A stretch of DNA of 9,491 nucleotides from an uncultured Paracoccaceae bacterium (GTDB taxonomy: Bacteria > Pseudomonadota > Alphaproteobacteria > Rhodobacterales > Rhodobacteraceae): NCBI GenBank assembly GCA_937900975.1, contig CALCPC010000354.1, forward strand, positions 1 through 9,491, given 5' to 3'. Every line of letters starts with the position of its first letter. The stretch's first letter is position 1. The position numbers and the translations under genes are program-made. The notes under the pieces are model-generated. The model worked only from the letters and a program-made list of their open reading frames with translations. It had not been told where the DNA came from and did not search any database. Below are positions 8,164-9,491 of this stretch, piece after piece.

Positions 8164-8209
8164 TCCCACGTATGTGTATTTGTGCTTCAGAATCCATACT
8201 GGCGTGGGA
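8164..8209 (+). promoter_or_regulatory. Inverted repeat that can mask the ribosome site of IS630 orfA
   Basis: TCCCACG (8164-8170) pairs perfectly with CGTGGGA (8203-8209), with further inner matches TATG/CATA (8171-8174 with 8195-8198). The right arm overlaps the Shine-Dalgarno GGGAGG at 8206-8211. In a transcript entering from outside, this stem would sequester the ribosome site, a device known from other insertion sequences for limiting transposase synthesis. The pairing is visible; the function is inferred. Confidence 0.4.
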
Positions 8210-8211
8210 GG
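8206..8211 (+). promoter_or_regulatory. Ribosome binding site of IS630 orfA
   Basis: GGGAGG lies nine bases before the ATG at 8221, whose product begins MTRPYSDDLRERVV, the usual IS630-family N-terminus. This decides for 8221 over the longer in-frame extension from 8182. Another ATG at 8217 is in a different frame. Confidence 0.6.
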
Positions 8212-8220
8212 CCAGCATGG

Positions 8221-8601
8221 ATGACGAGACCTTATTCAGACGACCTTCGGGAACGTGTTGTGGAAGCGGTGCAATCTGGTGAAAGCTGCCGCAGTGTTGC
8301 TTCCCGCTTCGCAGTTGCGCCCTCGAGCGTGGTGAAGTGGACGCAGCGTGCGGCACGCACCGGCTCGGTGAGCCCTGCGAAGATGGGCGGATACCGCCGT
8401 CCCCTATTGGAGGCGCATCGCGAATGGCTTCTCGATCAGGTGCGGAACTGTCCGCATGTCACGCTGGCCATGCTGCAAAAGATGCTGGCGAAACGTGGGG
8501 TTGTGGTAAGCCATGATACCGTTTGGCGGTTCTTACGTCGCTGTGGGTTCAGTTTCAAAAAAAGACATTGGTCGCCGACCAACGCGAACGCCCGGACATG
8601 A
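8221..8601 (+). CDS. IS630-family transposase orfA, DNA-binding N-terminal part
   Basis: Encodes 126 aa holding the paired helix-turn-helix DNA-binding region of an IS630-type transposase, which recognises the element ends. The first HTH is near residues 20-42 (SCRSVASRFAVAPSSVVKW). A linker contains GSVSPAKMGGYRRP (48-61), and the second HTH is near 80-106 (TLAMLQKMLA, then VSHDTVWRFL). After FSFKK (110-114) the zero-frame sequence RHWSPTNANART is not family-like. The family sequence continues in the -1 frame through a run of seven A at 8557-8563, so orfA would normally be the front half of a frameshift fusion. The catalytic domain is not encoded here. Confidence 0.8.
   Translation: MTRPYSDDLRERVVEAVQSGESCRSVASRFAVAPSSVVKWTQRAARTGSVSPAKMGGYRRPLLEAHREWLLDQVRNCPHVTLAMLQKMLAKRGVVVSHDTVWRFLRRCGFSFKKRHWSPTNANART
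8557..8563 (+). promoter_or_regulatory. A7 slippery run at the orfA/orfB junction
   Basis: Seven consecutive A bases follow TTC, read TTC AAA AAA AGA in the orfA frame. A -1 slip gives AAG ACA TTG and the family-like continuation KTLVADQRERPD. The position, exactly where homology changes frame, fits a programmed -1 frameshift site of the type used by two-ORF insertion sequences. A chance deletion in a homopolymer is the alternative. Confidence 0.55.
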
Positions 8602-8720
8602 AACGTCGCCGGTAGCGCTGGCAGCGCCACCGGAATCGGATCGACCCGCGCCGTCTCGTGTTCATTGACGAAACATGCGTGAAGACCAGCATGGCTCCGC
8701 TCAGGGGATGGGCACCCAGG
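8562..8720 (+). pseudogene. IS630-family transposase orfB fragment, with a stop codon and truncated
   Basis: The -1 frame after the A run reads KTLVADQRERPDMKRRR, then a TAG at 8613-8615, then RWQRHRNRIDPRRLVFIDET and CVKTSMAPLRGWAP. This is the start of the IS630 catalytic domain; FIDET contains the first Asp of the DDE triad (codon 8667-8669). Where relatives read straight through an RRxRW-like stretch, this copy has the TAG, so it was inactivated by a nonsense change as well as by loss of everything after GWAP. The fragment ends where IS256-type terminal sequence begins. Family assignment is from memory of IS630 sequences. Confidence 0.75.
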
Positions 8721-9491
8721 AGACTATCCTGAATTCTGTGCCCTGGCGCTTTGATTACGCCATTGGGAAACGGTCTTCGAACATGATGGCGAATTGGCTT
8801 TTGACGGCGTGCCATTCGCGGACAGAGCGCTTCCACTCCTGAGAGGTAGCATTCAGCGCCAGGTAGATCAATTTCGCCGCGGCCTCCTCGCTTGGGAAGT
8901 GCCCCCGGGTGCGGACGGCGCGGCGGATCTTCGAATTCAGGGCCTCTATGGCATTCGTGGTGTAGATCAGCCGGCGCACCTCAGGCGGGTAGTCGAGGAA
9001 TGGGATGACCTCGTTCCACGCCCGCCGCCAGCTTGGGGCGATAGCAGGATACCTGGCGGCCAGGTTGCTGCCCTCGCACGCGGCCAGCGCGGCTTCGGCC
9101 GCCTCCGCGTCCACGGCGGTGTAGATGGCCTTCAGCACCACCGCCACGGCCTTGCGATCTTTGTAACTGGCAAAGCTCATCGAATGGCGCAGCAGATGGA
9201 CGATGCAGGTCTGAACCTGGGTCTGGGGAAAGGCCGCCTCGATCGCCTGAGGGAACCCCTTGAGGCCGTCCACGACGGCGATGAGGATGTCCTGCACCCC
9301 GCGATTGCGCAGGTCGTTCAGAACCTTGGCCCAGAACTTGGCGCCCTCGTTGGCCTGGAACCAAAGGCCGAGCACGTCCCGTGTCCCATCCGGCAGGATG
9401 GCCAGCGCCACGAAGACCGCCTTGTTGCTGACCGCCCCATCGCTGCGGATATTGACCCGGATCGCGTCCATGAACACGACGGGGTAGCAGG
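8720..9491 (-). mobile_element. IS256-family insertion sequence, 3' part only (runs off the right edge)
   Basis: From about 8720 the + strand reads GAGACTATCCTGAATTCTGTG, which breaks the IS630 reading and lies 35 bases beyond the stop codon of the IS256-type transposase, as expected for the terminal inverted repeat of this element. The matching repeat lies outside the window, so the exact end and target duplication cannot be confirmed. Order of events: the IS256-type element inserted into, or recombined with, an older IS630 copy. Confidence 0.75.
8755..9491 (-). CDS. IS256-family (mutator-type) transposase, C-terminal part (5' end outside window)
   Basis: DDE transposase of the IS256/Mutator superfamily. 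The frame is open to the right edge (CYPVVFMDAI at the boundary), so about 244 C-terminal residues of an expected total near 400 are present; the GTG at 9477 is internal. The catalytic triad is visible: Asp in FMDAIRV (codon 9466-9468), Asp in VVDGLKGFP (codon 9268-9270), and Glu in TTNAIEALNSKIRRA (codon 8944-8946). The conserved QTQVQTCIVHLLRHS lies between the second and third. The protein ends AIMFEDRFPMA at a TAA (8755-8757). No frameshift or internal stop is seen, so the copy may be intact and active if its upstream part is sound. Confidence 0.93.
   Translation of the reverse strand, partial: CYPVVFMDAIRVNIRSDGAVSNKAVFVALAILPDGTRDVLGLWFQANEGAKFWAKVLNDLRNRGVQDILIAVVDGLKGFPQAIEAAFPQTQVQTCIVHLLRHSMSFASYKDRKAVAVVLKAIYTAVDAEAAEAALAACEGSNLAARYPAIAPSWRRAWNEVIPFLDYPPEVRRLIYTTNAIEALNSKIRRAVRTRGHFPSEEAAAKLIYLALNATSQEWKRSVREWHAVKSQFAIMFEDRFPMA

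Larger units (their letters stand above)
8164..8720 (+). mobile_element. Truncated IS630-family insertion sequence
   Basis: Remnant of an IS630-family (Tc1/mariner-like) element carrying orfA and the beginning of orfB. The right part, including the second and third catalytic acidic residues and the right inverted repeat, is missing because IS256-type sequence begins near 8720. The left end is placed only approximately: the element-like segment upstream of orfA begins at or just before the hairpin at 8164, and I cannot identify the terminal repeat or the TA target duplication with the partner end absent. It cannot encode a working transposase. Confidence 0.75.

Noticed and set aside
7927..8169. 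Small frames on both strands (72 and 63 codons) in the gene-free stretch
   Set aside because: Composition is not protein-like, there is no properly spaced ribosome site and I recognise no homology.
1..9491. CRISPR array, tRNA, rRNA, toxin-antitoxin or phage-defence system
   Set aside because: No regularly spaced direct repeats, tRNA cloverleaf, rRNA sequence or defence-type protein was seen on either strand.

Overview
The window is GC-rich DNA with the codon use and gene families of an alphaproteobacterium, most likely Rhodobacterales/Roseobacteraceae. That assignment is my inference from the long GC-rich TamB, the IS630 and IS256 types and the overall style; no rRNA or other marker is present to prove it.

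Layout, left to right: (1) positions 1-5914 hold a translationally coupled tamA-tamB pair on the + strand. The 5' end of tamA is cut by the window edge, and tamB (1529 aa) starts on the last base of the tamA stop codon. Together they encode the Omp85-family outer-membrane barrel TamA and the long beta-groove periplasmic protein TamB. (2) Positions 5915-6138 are a non-coding spacer with a strong inverted repeat. (3) Positions 6139-7089 encode a YihY/BrkB-family inner-membrane protein. (4) Positions 7137-7847 encode a Crp/Fnr-family regulator with a cyclic-nucleotide-binding-type fold and a C-terminal winged helix-turn-helix. (5) Positions 7848-8163 have no convincing gene. (6) Positions from about 8164 to the right edge are a nest of insertion sequences: a broken IS630-family element on the + strand, cut off after its first catalytic Asp, followed by the 3' part of an IS256-family element on the - strand that runs off the window.

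How the parts relate: TamA and TamB act together in the cell envelope. TamB belongs to the AsmA-like group implicated in phospholipid movement between the membranes, and the YihY/YhjD family has been linked genetically to lipid export in E. coli, so the TamA-TamB-YihY neighbourhood may be functionally connected (inference). The Crp/Fnr regulator has no recognisable operator in the window, and its targets cannot be told from sequence. The right third is accessory DNA. I did not find a convincing undescribed system. The most interesting points are the tamAB-yihY neighbourhood, the possibly cleavable TamB N-terminus, the inverted repeat ahead of yihY, and the layered expression controls and decay visible in the IS630 remnant.
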